NCBI RefSeq assembly: GCF_019279795.1
Contig: NC_056750.1
Coordinates: forward strand, 829,347,519 to 829,411,518
Source: Protopterus annectens
Taxonomy: Eukaryota > Chordata > Ceratodontiformes > Protopteridae
DNA length: 64,000 bases
Reading direction: 5' to 3'
A program made the position numbers and the translations under genes. Below the pieces are notes generated by a model that was not told the origin of the DNA, did no database searches, and was given only the letters and a program-made list of their open reading frames with translations. This document shows, piece by piece, positions 1 through 11,383 of this stretch. The stretch's first letter is position 1. Every line of letters starts with the position of its first letter.

Positions 1-71
1 ATTTTTCTTTTTGTTTTTTTTACTTTTTTGATTTGGTAAAGATGTAATGTTTCACTGACTGCTATTTAAAC

Positions 72-415
72 ATAGGATCATAGGAGGTTACTAGCCTAGT
101 GGCCCTGAGGCCCATAAAAACCTAGCCAAGAGTTTAGCCCTTGTTTGAATAAGTCAGCACCCAAAGCCCCTGTCCAGCAGGGAGACACCGGTAGAAACCC
201 AGGGGTGTATTTTCTGTTTCCCATCCAGTTATCCAGGAAGAGCTTAAAAAGGGATAATGAGGTGCTCCGCTTGATGGGGAGAGGGAGTCTATTCCACAGA
301 TGGGGGACTCTCTGTCCAGCCAACAAGTCCTAGTGATATCACAGACCAGGTTGAGGTTGTGAGTATGTGTTGCATAAGTGGAGCTTGATTTATGGCTATG
401 CAGCAGTCCCATTAT
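72..415 (-). mobile_element. CR1-type LINE, 3'-end fragment
   Basis: On the minus strand positions 326-96 encode the extreme C-terminus of a CR1 ORF2 protein (motifs LWNRLPLPIKRSTSLSLFK and NWMGNRKYTPG), followed by the 3' UTR with GGCCCTGAGG and CTAGCCTAG, and then two tail repeats near 72-88 (CATAGGATCATAGG on the plus strand). The same end is seen in the better copies at 27.9, 31.0, 42.7 and 44.8 kb. It is a severely 5'-truncated, decayed copy. The upstream limit near 415 is approximate. Confidence 0.8.
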
Positions 416-420
416 TTGCA

Positions 421-1043
421 TGTGGACTGTGGACTTGCACCAAATAGAACATAACGACCTCCAAACTTTGCATCAAAACAGTCATATGCCATCTTAACAT
501 CCATACCACAATGGATAGATACACACTAGTAAAACACAGTAATTAGGTGACAGCTATGATTGCCATTTGATGAATGGACACATACCTGGAATATAAGAAA
601 GTGACTCTGAAATGCTTTCATTATCTTACATATTTGCAATTACAAGAAAAATAATTTCAACAGAAAAAAACAGCATTCTAGAGATAAAACAAGTCTAAAA
701 AATCAATTTCTGTGTCCTTGCAGTGTTTCTTCTTGCAAAAACTTAACTTTCGGAATTTGAGGAAATCAGTCCTCTGTCATCTTCTTTATATTCTGAAAGC
801 TTTTAATTTTTCTGTAGCAGTTCATGCCATCTTAAATCTTCTTAAATTGAAAAAGGCAGATGAATTTACAGACTATCTCTTGTTCTATTGCAATGATACC
901 TGTTGGGCAATCAAATGAAGTCAGCATCACCAGCTATACATATAAATGAGTAACAAGGTAGTTGGAGGTGTGATTGCTCCTATTTTACAAAATTGTTCAG
1001 GCTGTAAGTGCTGTGAGTGTATCTACTATGCATTCCACAGCAT
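421..1043. other. No recognised gene or repeat
   Basis: AT-rich sequence without a convincing coding region. A 68-codon open frame at 712-918 has no recognisable motif and ordinary AT-rich composition, so it is not called. Confidence 0.6.
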
Positions 1044-1390
1044 GTAGTGAGGGACCCAGCAATGTGAGATGCTTAGTTTTTGATCAGTGTGCATAGCTCA
1101 CCAATGTGAGATGGTTAGTTATCAGTCAGTATGGACAGCTCACCAATGTGAGATGGTTAGTTATCAGTCAGTATGCACAGCTCACCAATGTGAGATGGTT
1201 AGTTATCAGTCAGTATGCACAGCTCACCAATGTGAGATGGTTAGTCATCAGTCAGTATGCACAGCTCACCAATGTGAGATGGTTAGTTATCAGTCAGTAT
1301 GCACAGCTCACCAATGTGAGATGGTTAGTTTTTGATCAGTATACATTGTCCACCAATATGAGATGGTTAGTCATGGATCAGTACACCTAA
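1044..1390 (+). repeat. 42-bp minisatellite, about 8 copies
   Basis: A unit of 42 bp containing CTCACCAATGTGAGATGG, then TTAGTTATCAGTCAGTATGC, repeats about eight times. The central copies are almost identical and the outer ones are diverged (TTTTTGATCAGT variants). Because 42 is a multiple of three the array stays open in two frames as a 14-residue repeat, but nothing else suggests it is translated. Confidence 0.92.
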
Positions 1391-1399
1391 TGCATCTTC

Positions 1400-2372
1400 T
1401 ACTTATTCAGCACCATTTAGAGTGGTACAGGATATGTACAAGGGCAGTGTGACAGCGATGAGATCTGCAGTGGGAGTGACAGATGCGTTTAAGGTGGAGG
1501 TGGGATTACATCAAGGATCAGCTCTGAGCCACTTATTTGCACTGGTGATGGACATGTTGACAGACGAGATCAGGCAGGAGTCCCCATGGACTATAATGTT
1601 TGCAGATGACATTGTGATATGTAGTGAGAGTAGGGAACAGGTTGAGGAGACCCTGGAGAGGTGGAGATATGCTCTAGAGAGGAGAGGAATGAAGGTCAGC
1701 CATACTAAGACAGAATATATGTGTGTGAATGAAAAGGAGAATAGAGGAATGGTGAGGATGCAGGGAGTAGAGTTGGCGAAGGTGGATAAGTTTAAATACT
1801 TAGGAGCAACAGTTCAGAGTAATGGCAAGTGTGGAAGAGAGGTGAAGAAGAGAGTACAGGTAGGGTGGAGTGGGTGGAGAAGCATGTCAGGAGTGATTTG
1901 TGACAGATGAGTACCAGTAAGAGTGAAAGGGAAGGTCTACAAAAGGGTAGTGAGACCAGCTATGTTATATGGGTTGGAGACAGTGGCACTGATAAAAAGG
2001 CAGGAGTCAGAGCTGGATGTGGCAGAGTTAAATATGTTAAGGTTTGCACTGGGTGTGACAAGGATGGACAGGATTAGGAATAAGTATATTAGAGGGTCAG
2101 CCCAGGTTGGACAGTTTGGAGACAAAGCCAGAGAGGCGAGATTGCATTGGTTTGGACATGTGCTGAGGAGGGATGCTGGGTATATTGGGAAAAGGATGCT
2201 AAGGATGAAGCTGCCAGGTAAGAGGAAAAGAGGAAGGCCTAAGAGGTTAGAGAGGACATGCAGGTGGTTGGTGTGACAGAGCAAGATGCAGAGGACAGGA
2301 AGAAATGGAAACAGGTGATCCGCTGTGGCGACCTTTAACCGGGAAAAGCTGAAAGAAGAAGAAGATTTAGTA
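1400..2372 (+). mobile_element. RTE-type LINE, 5'-truncated 3' half
   Basis: This fragment holds the second half of an RTE-clade reverse transcriptase plus the 3' end. The tail shows GGGAAAAGCTGAAAGAAG followed by GAAGAAGA, the short low-complexity end usual for this family. The 5' end is truncated just after the minisatellite array. The RTE clade transposes by target-primed reverse transcription and often mobilises SINEs. The copy is old but still largely readable. Confidence 0.85.
1404..2276 (+). pseudogene. RTE LINE reverse transcriptase, C-terminal half
   Basis: The reading frame starts inside the RT domain. VGLHQGSALS is the motif-4 region, MFADDIVICSESREQVEE carries the catalytic FADD of motif C, and GMKVSHTKTEYMCVNE and KFKYLGATVQSNG are the thumb-side blocks typical of RTE elements. 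The C-terminal part holds RPAMLYGLETVAL, MLRFALGVTRMDRIRN and LHWFGHVLRRD. One in-frame TGA (1908-1910) splits the frame; the same frame resumes at once and runs to 2276, where RGRPKRLERT ends in a diverged tail. The N-terminal endonuclease and fingers are absent. There is no start codon of its own; translation from GTG or ATG here would be meaningless. Confidence 0.85.
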
Positions 2373-3330
2373 GATTTTAAGTGAATGTGTTCCAACTTTT
2401 CTACCTTGTGTGGCTATAATTAGTAATGAACAAAGTGAGTTGTTGCTCTGTGTTAATCTCAGCAGTGTGAATATGTCAGTCATCAACCAATATTACTACT
2501 TTTCTCTGGGAGAAACCCTGGTATGATTATACCAGCATTCTGTCAAAAACAACAAAAAAAAAAACCTAAGGCCCAACACAGTTTGCCAAGTAAGAGTAAG
2601 CACTTTTGTGTGAAAACTGTGGCAGTGTAAATGATAAACCCCAGCAGATCTCACAGCAGATATTATAACATGAGCAGTTCAAAGGCAGGGACATTTCTAC
2701 TCACCCTGACAGCACAGTAGAAACTACTTTCACATGCCTAATCCTACTGATATGAATCATAACAGGGATATATTTTTATCAGTGTACTAACATACCATCA
2801 CATGAAATATTGTAAGATGCTACCCAAGGCTGAACAGGGACATCTGGTTAAAAGACAAAATAAATAACCTTTCAGTGGCATACTACCACCTTTATGTGGT
2901 CCTGACTGACCATACTGTAGGGACAATGCACCCCCACATATAAGAGATCTATCAGTTTAAGTGAACCTCTCATCCAGCACTGCCATATGAGAATCCTTCC
3001 AAAATGCATCATAAAATGAATACCTCTACAATATAAATGTCCAAAAGCCAGGAAACAAACACAGACTAAAGCTCCAAAACCTAAAAGGCGACAGATGCAA
3101 CACTGAGCCAGGGTGATAAGGTCCTTATTATGGCATAGATGACCTCAGTGTGATTATCAGCTCATGTGTCTAATGAGCTGACAGGCAGGGCTAGGCATGC
3201 CCATACAGGTGAGAAGGGCATTCATTGAAGATGTTCTCTGAGAAGAGGTGTGGTCTACAGAGAGGAGCAGTCCTCAGATGTTGTTGACGAAAGGAAGGTG
3301 AAGTTTGGGAAAAAAGGGTAGGTGATTAAC
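2373..3330. other. No recognised gene or repeat
   Basis: Non-coding sequence of mixed composition. I see no ORF with a family motif and no clear internal repeat. Confidence 0.6.
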
Positions 3331-3332
3331 TG

Positions 3333-3349
3333 CCCCCCCCCCCCCCCCC
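3333..3349. repeat. (C)n homopolymer
   Basis: A run of about 17 C directly precedes a tandem duplication. A separate run of about 12 G lies at 3858-3869. Confidence 0.95.
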
Positions 3350-3350
3350 G

Positions 3351-3540
3351 AAGCAGAAGCAGTTGCTGGCACTACCCCAGAACACCCTTAAGATCCACAC
3401 TGGCCACAGCTCACTTGGAGTGAGTGAGGGTAACTGCACCCCTCTAAAGCAGAAGCAGTTGCTGACACTACCCCCGAACACAGATAAGATCCATGCTGGC
3501 CCTGGCTCACTTGGAGGTTTCTGAGGGAGAAAGGAAGACA
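3351..3540 (+). repeat. 96-bp tandem duplication
   Basis: AAGCAGAAGCAGTTGCTG recurs at 3351 and 3447, and the following AAGATCCA and GCTCACTTGGAG blocks recur with the same spacing. The two units differ at scattered positions, so the duplication is not recent. Confidence 0.85.
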
Positions 3541-5290
3541 AGGTAGACCCAGTGATAGATGAGAATACTGAGATGGCTGGAATGAATGAAGCAGGGATTG
3601 GAACATTGTAACATCAGTATTCCAGCAGTTATAGCCGTGTACAGTTTGCATACAATACAATTAAGACTTGAGTAGTGTTAATGGACATGATGTCAAACAC
3701 TGAGGAATCTATTATAACAGCAAGAAGGCCGCATAGCACCAATTCCAGGTGTGCAGCTCCTTGTCTTATTATGCACTTCTGCTGCTGTTGATAAACAACA
3801 GCAGTCCAGTAAAGGACATCATCATCACAGCAAATAATCTCAGTGGACCAGTGCATGGGGGGGGGGGGGATTTTACAGATGTGGAAAGGGATGTGGCTTG
3901 ACAGTCTGCTACACTGTAGGGCTCTCAGTACATCTGCTGTCCAGCAGTACATGGCAGCATTACAATATCATGAATTACTAGCATCTGCACTGTGCAGTCA
4001 AAATCACAAAGAAGAAACTTTATCCTCAAAGAGAAGCTTGTCCTGCTCATAATTACTGCATCAAAACTCCTTGTGATGCTATCATAGTGCTGCTATTTAT
4101 TAGGCAATACAAAAACTGTAGTGTGATCTCTGCCATCACATCTTCTTCTGTCTCACAAATACCCCTTTTATTTTATTACACTGCCCGGAGATAGCAGGCT
4201 GTCTCTTCCATGTAATTGGCTCCAGAGATGTCACCGGGAACTCTTATAAGCAGACAGACTGTCTAGCAGATAGTCTGTAACAGCTGTAATCCATTTGGGG
4301 TGCTTAGCTATGATATTGATGTTTTTATAATATTTGATATAGCATCACATATTACGGACTCTAAATAATCAGGCTAAAGATAAAATGCAGTGTTAGGAAC
4401 ATTTGAAGTGTTCTCTATTTACATCAGTAATCAGTTCCTGAAAGGTCAAAATGATTTCTATGCTAAAGACATAATGAAACATTTCTAATTACTTGATTTC
4501 CTGTTCACAAAGCCACTCTTTGTGAAAACCCTTATCAGCACGCCTTTAGCTGGTGACCTTTCACCCTAGATCACATGACACATCTGTGAGAACAAACTAC
4601 CATTTTCTATATAATTATCTGTATCCCTGTTCTCAGTCCAAGTGGAAAAATGGATAAAAAGAGCGCAAGTTCCTTACACAACTCCCTGCAGGATGTTATT
4701 ATGCACCCATTACCTAATGCAATCTTTCCACAGACATCCTTTTTAATAAAGCAGACAGTGACATTAAAGGCCCAGATTTTTCCTCTCCCGGGAAATCCAT
4801 TATAAAGAACTCTAGTACATACAGTGTTCTCAGATTTCTAAAACAAAAATAGTAATAATAATAATAATAAACTTTTATTTTAATATAGTCTTTTTTCTCT
4901 GTCTCTGTAGTAGATGAACTACAGCTGAAAAGTAACATATTTCCAGCTCACCAGGAAGAAAAAATACTGAAACTAAACTGCCCCCTGCAGTGAAGTAATA
5001 AACCTGCAGCAGCAGTAGGTACTAAGATGTTATATACTAGTAAAATGAACAGGCACAACAAGTGAAACAAAAAAACCCACACCCTGTCAAGAAAAGCAAA
5101 GTAAGTTTGGGATGTACAGACAACATGAAAAAGAGTGACTTTTATTTCAGGTCCTCTTCTTAGGATCTAAAATTGAAAGTCAACTTCTGCTATTAACACA
5201 GACGCCCAGAACTTTCTTCATTTCTAAGAAAAGAAATGGAATGCAATATACACAGAAAGAGAAATCTGGATAAGGCCAACGGCTAATGTA
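3541..5290. other. No recognised gene; short (TAA)n tract
   Basis: Largely unremarkable non-coding DNA. A G run lies at 3858-3869 and a short AATAAT tract at 4849-4870. Small open frames in this stretch carry no recognisable motif. Confidence 0.6.
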
Positions 5291-5294
5291 TATG

Positions 5295-5690
5295 GTAACA
5301 TTTCTAAGTGACTGAACTAAAATGGTTTTGGAACTTTGAACATCTATTTTATGCCAAATAATGAAAACAGAGTGAATTGATGAATTAAAAATAATAGAGG
5401 TGAGGCGGGACACAGGCAACTATTTTGTGATACTGCGATTGCCTTCATGGGCCGAAACAGAAATGAGTTTAAGGCTAAGGGTCAAAGCATATAATTTATA
5501 TATGACTGAAATGAAATGCTGTTGTAATGTTGAATATGCATTTTATGCAGAATAATGATAACAGAGTGAAATGTTAAATTAAGAATAATAACGGTAAGGG
5601 GTGACACATTCCATTATTTCTAAAGTTGCGATACTGAGATTAGTATCATGGCAAATGACTGAACTATACTTGTTTGAAGACTGAAACAAC
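5295..5690 (+). repeat. Diverged ~204-bp tandem repeat, two copies and the start of a third
   Basis: Blocks such as ATTTTATGC, AATAATGA, AACAGAGTGAA and AATAATA, together with TGATACTGCGAT / GCGATACTGAGAT, occur twice in the same order about 204 bp apart. A third GACTGAACTATA block appears near 5657. Divergence is high. Confidence 0.65.
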
Positions 5691-5830
5691 GAAACAAGAA
5701 ACTCAAAGGTCCAAATCACTGATTTTCACAAAACTAAACACGACAAGTAGATTTTCAGATTCTCAGAAGGGCTAGCTCCCCTCTAACCTACAACTCACCC
5801 TGACTCTTTCTCTATCACTACACATATCTC

Positions 5831-5832
5831 TC

Positions 5833-5890
<58 letters not shown>
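5831..5890 (+). repeat. (TCTA)n microsatellite
   Basis: About 15 near-perfect TCTA units preceded by a short CT-rich lead-in. Confidence 0.97.
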
Positions 5891-6014
5891 AAATCTACAT
5901 GGGTACATACCTTTCCATCAAAATAGCCCCTTCATCGAAGAGTGACAAAAGTGATGAAGCAGATCGAAAATTAGTTTATCAAACCTTACCAGCTTTCTCA
6001 CATTGATGCTGTGG

Positions 6015-6135
6015 TACAGTAAGGACCAGGAATGATGCCCTTTCCTCACTGTGGTGTGATTTCAGAGTTAGTATATACAATTATCTGGTGGTGTGGGGGA
6101 TGTAGTACACCACGTAGGGGGTTGGGGGTGCTTGC
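6015..6135 (+). repeat. Hairpin-element module, left-hand copy
   Basis: The sequence TTCCTCACTGTGGTGTGAT followed by GAGTTAGTATATA and a G-rich block matches the left arm at 6962-7060. It also matches, in reverse orientation, 6430-6560 and 7150-7246. It is one of at least four local copies of the same module. Confidence 0.75.
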
Positions 6136-6237
6136 TCCTGCAAAAAATCTCAGTTAGGGTTTTTTTCTGATCCTTTGTGGATAGATCTTTTGTGGTTAAA
6201 TGCATTGACGTTGATGATTTATGTGTCAGCATTTCTG

Positions 6238-6242
<5 letters not shown>

Positions 6243-6302
<60 letters not shown>
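6243..6302. repeat. (TA)n microsatellite
   Basis: About 30 uninterrupted TA units end at the left arm of the inverted-repeat element beginning at 6310. Confidence 0.97.
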
Positions 6303-6304
<2 letters not shown>

Positions 6305-6309
6305 ACTTC

Positions 6310-6655
6310 ATATGGTCGACATTTCAGAATGTCAAAGACCATATGGCCGAGATCATATGATCGACATTCGAAATGTCGACCATTAAATTAAAAAAAAAAA
6401 AAAAAAAACACAACAAAAACTTACCTTTATGCTGCTAGCAATGGGGGCTATGCCCCCCTGCACCCCGTTGGGGGGGATCCACTTCCCCACCCCCCAGAAC
6501 TTAAATATACGAACTCCGAGATCACACTACAGTGCGGAAGAGGAAATCTTTCCAGTCCACACTCTATGGAGATGCCGGTTCAGCATGGTCAACATTCGAA
6601 TGTCAATCATATGGCCTTGACCATATGGTCTTCGACATTCTGAAATGTCGACCAT

Positions 6656-6656
<1 letters not shown>
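6310..6656. mobile_element. Inverted-repeat (foldback/MITE-like) element with nested palindromes
   Basis: The outer arms 6310-6383 and 6584-6656 are about 72 bp long and nearly 90% complementary; each contains ATGGTCGACATTTC and its reverse complement, so each arm can fold on itself as well. Between them lie a poly-A tract (6390-6408) and a reverse-oriented G/C-rich module at 6430-6560. (TA)n tracts abut both ends. No coding capacity is visible. A non-autonomous DNA element is the simplest reading; a decayed extrusion-prone palindrome is the alternative. Confidence 0.7.
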
Positions 6657-6843
<187 letters not shown>

Positions 6844-6849
6844 GTTACC

Positions 6850-7293
6850 TTCATTTCATTGACAGCTCATTTCACTGACAGTCAAATCAGCAAGACCAGT
6901 TCACTGAAAGTTCATTTCGCACTGACAACTCATTTCACTGAAACTCTTTTCGTCAACCATTATATATGGCCTGTTCCTCACTGTGGTGTGATCCTGGAGT
7001 TAGAATATATAGTACGGGGGGGGGCACAGACCCCCACTTTGGGGGTGTGGGGGGTGAAGCCCTCCACATACTTTGGTTGTTTATTGTTTTCTGCAAAACT
7101 GTTATTCATTGCACTTGTAAGTATTCATCTGTATAGTTTAAAATGTTTATAATGTGTAGGGGGCTACGCCCCCCCCCAAACCCCCCTTAATATATATTCT
7201 AACTCCAGGATCGCACTACAGTGGGGAACAGGCCATATATAACTATCAACAAAATGAGTTTCAATGAAATGAGTTTTCAGTGAAATGAACTTT
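6850..7293. mobile_element. Hairpin-forming inverted-repeat element (second of the cluster)
   Basis: The segment 6907-7060 is the reverse complement of 7150-7293 with modest divergence. Outer parts of the arms are built from TTCATTTCACTGA-type short repeats (also present at 6850-6905), and inner parts carry GGCCTGTTCCTCACTGTGG, TCCTGGAGTTAGAATATATA and a G-rich block. The loop is near 7061-7149. The left side abuts a (TA)n tract and the right side a (TAGA)n tract. No ORF is present. Confidence 0.75.
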
Positions 7294-7295
7294 AG

Positions 7296-7296
7296 T

Positions 7297-7360
<64 letters not shown>

Positions 7361-7372
7361 GAGAGAGATATA
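7296..7372. repeat. (TAGA)n microsatellite
   Basis: About 16 TAGA units, then GAGAGAGA, starting immediately after the right arm of the hairpin element. Confidence 0.96.
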
Positions 7373-7439
7373 GAAAATATCAGGTAGCAGGATTGACAAA
7401 TGACACCCCTACAGTTTATCAGAAGTAAACTGAGCAGAA

Positions 7440-7622
7440 GACAAAGGTCTGACTTGTTAATGCACTGTTTTGTTCAAAGGGTATAAGGTTTGAATCTTTC
7501 CACCTTCATTTGCCTACCCCGTGACCTTGGCCAAGTCACTTAACCAAACAGTGCTTAGGAGCAATGTGAAATTTGCACTGGTCTCCTGGACTGCATGGCT
7601 AGTAACATCTATGAACCTATAA
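7440..7622 (+). mobile_element. SINE with tRNA-like head, MIR-like core and CR1-like tail
   Basis: A B-box-like GGTTTGAATCTTT lies at 7487-7499, downstream of a weak A box. The block GTGACCTTGGCCAAGTCACT at 7521-7540, followed by TAACC, matches the conserved region of MIR/CORE-type SINEs. The copy ends in CATCTATGAACCTAT at 7606-7620, the same 8-bp tail motif found at the CR1 LINE ends in this window. It reads as a LINE-dependent SINE whose 3' end was matched to the local CR1. Confidence 0.7.
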
Positions 7623-8285
7623 AGTGGAGAATGTTCAGTCTGTGGTATTTGACAAGTATGTGATCTTTATGAAGAATAATGCGCTTGTCATTGTAAGATT
7701 GGTATGCTATGAAGGAACTGGAGCACCTACATAATGACACACTTCACAAACCAAGGGTTATGCAGTGCACCTAAGTGAGTGTGAGGGGTAGAGACAGTTT
7801 TACACACCTGCTGGAGCATGTACCAAGAAAGCTTGTATGCACGTACTTGTATACATAGAGTGTGGCATTATACCAGGTCAAAGGCACAGACTTGCAGCTG
7901 GCACAAAGCAGGTGTTGGTTATATTCATATTAAAAACATTATCTCAGGGGTTCCTGTGAAGAGCGGCATAACAGTTCAGGGGTACACCACAGGGCAGAAT
8001 GTGCAGCCATTAGATTTATGGTCCTAGTACTGCTGGGGAGAATGCATGACAAGGAGGTTGCGCACAGCAATATATGTTATTAGATGCATGCCACTGTGAA
8101 AGTACAGACGTGCTCAGCAGAGGCGGTGGGATATTAAACTCTGAACAAGAACATTATTTGTGCCTTTCAAAGATGTCATGCCAGGATTCATTGTGACAGA
8201 AAAGTTCTTTGTACATGAGGTAAGGTGAAAGACAGACTTCATATTGAGGAGACAGAAAAAACAATTTGTGTACTTTGGAAGTAGG
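7623..8285. other. No recognised gene or repeat
   Basis: Non-coding DNA without recognisable motifs; short open frames look random. Confidence 0.55.
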
Positions 8286-8287
8286 TT

Positions 8288-8405
8288 GAACATCAGAATA
8301 TGCAACGAGGCACTAGATAACCTAGCAGGGATTGAAGCTGTTACTTTTGTGCATCAGAACATGCAACAAAACACTGGATACTCTAGTAGGGATTGAAACT
8401 CTTAA
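8288..8405 (+). repeat. 61-bp tandem duplication
   Basis: The block CATCAGAATATGCAAC, then a GGCACTAGATA-like block and TAGCAGGGATTGAA, recurs 61 bp later with about 15% differences. Confidence 0.8.
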
Positions 8406-8626
8406 TGTCTGTTTCCACAGCAGGTGCACAGGTGCCAACAGGTATATTGCATTTTGTTATAGGTTCAGTGTGCAGTCACCTACGTAGGGTAGTTGGTTAT
8501 ATTAAGAAAGGTAAAGGGGACAACTCCTCAAAGTTGCTTCACTTGTTGTACTACAACTTATAAAACAGGTGTCTTATTAACTAATTTTCTAAGACTAACT
8601 TGCCATTTTTTGATCAATTAAAGTAT

Positions 8627-8627
<1 letters not shown>

Positions 8628-8714
<87 letters not shown>
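8628..8714 (+). repeat. (AC)n microsatellite
   Basis: About 43 AC units with almost no interruptions. Confidence 0.97.
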
Positions 8715-8715
<1 letters not shown>

Positions 8716-9013
8716 TGCACTCCTAGAGCATTTTAAAGTTATATTCAGCATACAGTGCTTTACTGAAAAATGGCCAGTAAACAATGTTTACACAATTCAA
8801 ACTTTTCATTCAAGTTTCTGTGCTAACTTACAAGCAGTGTATTTCCATCACTTTATCTTTAGAGAACATAAACTCGTAGCAGTCACACACTATGTCACAA
8901 TATATACATATGGCTATATGACTAAGTGACAGTATAGCTTGAATGACAAAGGAAGGAGGTATTTATTTTGATTAAACATTAATGAAGTACCAGTTTGGAC
9001 AACTATAGAAGTA

Positions 9014-9016
<3 letters not shown>

Positions 9017-9094
<78 letters not shown>
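9017..9094 (+). repeat. (GT)n microsatellite
   Basis: About 38 GT units ending in GAGAGAG. Confidence 0.97.
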
Positions 9095-9099
<5 letters not shown>

Positions 9100-9429
9100 T
9101 ATTCTTTAATCATTCTATTACCTGAGCTATGCAAATGAAACAGTCCATATGAGATCACATAAGAGCTGGTTAGTGAGTTTCTCCTCTTCCCAAATGCTGA
9201 GCTATATATGTAGTTATGGCGGTGCTAAGGAAGCAGGGTTCTTGACACCCTGCAAGAACAACTTTCTGGACTGGAAGCAGGTGCATTTGTGTTAATGTTA
9301 TGTTAACAGTGCAGTTCTGTGTTTATATGGTCAATCTAATGGGTTGACTAGCATTTGTCATGGTAACATTAATTGACCACTAATCATGTACAAATATAAA
9401 CACCTTCCACACATACGCAGACATGTATA
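9095..9429. other. No recognised gene or repeat
   Basis: Short non-coding spacer between two CA/GT microsatellites. Confidence 0.55.
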
Positions 9430-9511
9430 TACACACACACAAGCACATGTATAAAACACACACACACACAGACACACACACACAGACACACACACACACA
9501 CACACACACAC
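9430..9511 (+). repeat. Imperfect (AC)n microsatellite
   Basis: AC-rich tract with several interruptions (AGCACATG, AGACAC). Confidence 0.93.
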
Positions 9512-9582
9512 TACATGTTTACACTTTGAAACAATGAATGTTCTTTCAAATAGACTTTTTTCTGGAAGCCTGTTGTATTAGA

Positions 9583-9660
9583 TCACGTTGCATTGGGTTA
9601 ATATTGGAGTTAGTATATTTAATTTGCAGGGGTGTTGGGGAGGTGTAGCAAAAATAATTT
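9583..9660 (+). repeat. Diverged copy of the 6-7 kb hairpin module
   Basis: TTGGAGTTAGTATATTTAAT followed by a G-rich GGGGTGTTGGGGAGGTG block parallels the module at 6015-6135 and 6962-7060. The match is partial, with no second arm nearby. Confidence 0.45.
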
Positions 9661-9951
9661 TCTCTTGCGTATTTTCGATCATTTTAGATTCACTGTTTGT
9701 ACAATCATTTTTGTAAGTGTTCAATATTTCATGAGACAGATTTATAAATATATATGCATATATCTCTCTCCCCTTTGAAGACCTAAGCTAGTCTTTCAAG
9801 TGTCCCTTGAAAAATGTTGCTTGAGAGGAATGAGCCTATCTGGGAATACATTATCCCATACACTGTTTTGAGTGCCCATCTGCATTGGCATTGCTAACCC
9901 CACTACAGTGCTGTACTGTCATATCATATGCCTACAACCCTAGACTACACC

Positions 9952-11100
9952 TTAGTAACTTGGCATTTTGCTGGCTGGCTTGCTGTAGCCATAGATCCCC
10001 CCAGACTCCTCCTGCCAACTACTACAAATAATTAGCACAAAGGCCTCCTTATCTTGGTAAGGTTTCTTCATGTTAACATGGTACAATTTGTGCCCCTGCC
10101 TCCTGCCTAGCAGCTCTACCATGTAATTAACATCACTGACCTTCCTTACCACTTTGAAGGGTCCTTCCCAAACCACCTGCAGCTTCTTGTGTCTGACAGG
10201 AATGAGAACCATCATCTGCTGCCCCACAGCATACTCTCTATCTTGAGGATTCTTGTCATAGCAGACCTTTTTCCTGCTGTTGGGCTCCTGCCAGGTTCTC
10301 TTGGCTCAAGCCCATGAGCTCCCTGAGCCTTGTCCAGAGGTTTAGGACATATGCCACAACAGACTCCTTGTGAGATTCACACTCACCTTCACACTCAACA
10401 TGAATCAAATCTAAATGTCCCCTCACCCTATGCCCATACAGCAACTCAAAGGGTGAAAAACCTGTGGATTCCTGGGGTACCTCTCTGTAACCAAACAGCA
10501 GATGAGGCAAATATTTGTCCCACTCTCTCTTAAACTGGTCTGCAAATGCCTGTAGCATGATCTTTAGTGTAGAGTTTAACCTCTCCACAAGACCATTAGT
10601 TTGGGGATGGTAGGGGGTGGTCTTTAGGTGATTCACCACATAGTGCTTCCACAAACAAACCATCTGACATGAAACTGGCACCTCTGTCATTCAGTATTTC
10701 TCTTGGGGAAACCTTCCCTGTTGAAAATCTCTAGTAAAGTATTTGCCACCTGCTCTCTCTCAATGGAAGACAGAGCCACCGCCTCAGGGTATCTAGTAGC
10801 ATAATCTGCTACCACCAGGATATACTTCTTCCCTGTGGAGCTTTGGGAACTCACAGGCCCCACAATATCCATAGCTACCCTCTGAAATGGCTCCTCAATC
10901 ACAGGCAAAAGCATCAAAGGTGCCTTGACCTTGATTGCTGCCTTACCTACTTTTTGGCACTGTTAACAGTTCCTGCAGTACCCTGTTACATGCTTTACAA
11001 TCTCAGGCCAATAAAAGTTCTGCATGATACATATCTTGGTATGCTTTATGCCCATATGACCTGCAAAATGAATATCATGGGCTATGGCTAGAAGTGCCAA
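9952..11100 (-). pseudogene. Ty3/gypsy integrase region (fossil)
   Basis: Recognised in order on the minus strand: an H2C2-type finger region (HDIHFAGHMGIKHTK, YWPEIVKHV), the DDE core with MDIVGPV and YHPQTNGLVERLNS, the YREVPQESTGFSPFELLYG block, and a C-terminal GPFKVV / KLYHVN segment. Integrases of this kind insert the reverse-transcribed DNA into the host genome. The region is a broken relic. Confidence 0.88.
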
Positions 11101-11383
11101 ATGGTAGGCTTCATGCACTACCAACTGCTATATTACCTCACCCTCTAGCCCTCCCTCGGGGGTCCACTCTCAATAAGTAACCCTTTGTTCCAGCATACAG
11201 ACTCCCCTTTTCCTTGAGAACTGGATGTCTCCCTAGCTACCTCCCTAAGCCTCTTAGTGTATGGTCTGAGACCTGAGCTTGTCTCAGCTATACTTTTCTG
11301 ACTTTTCCCAGCTCCCCTTCTTCAGAAAATCTGGTATCTTCTGACAGTGGTGCCTTACTGTCAGCCTGGGTACTACCACTCAC

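Noticed and set aside
1087-1390. Protein with 14-residue repeats
   Set aside because: The open frames come from a 42-bp minisatellite with no coding signals beyond the repeat.
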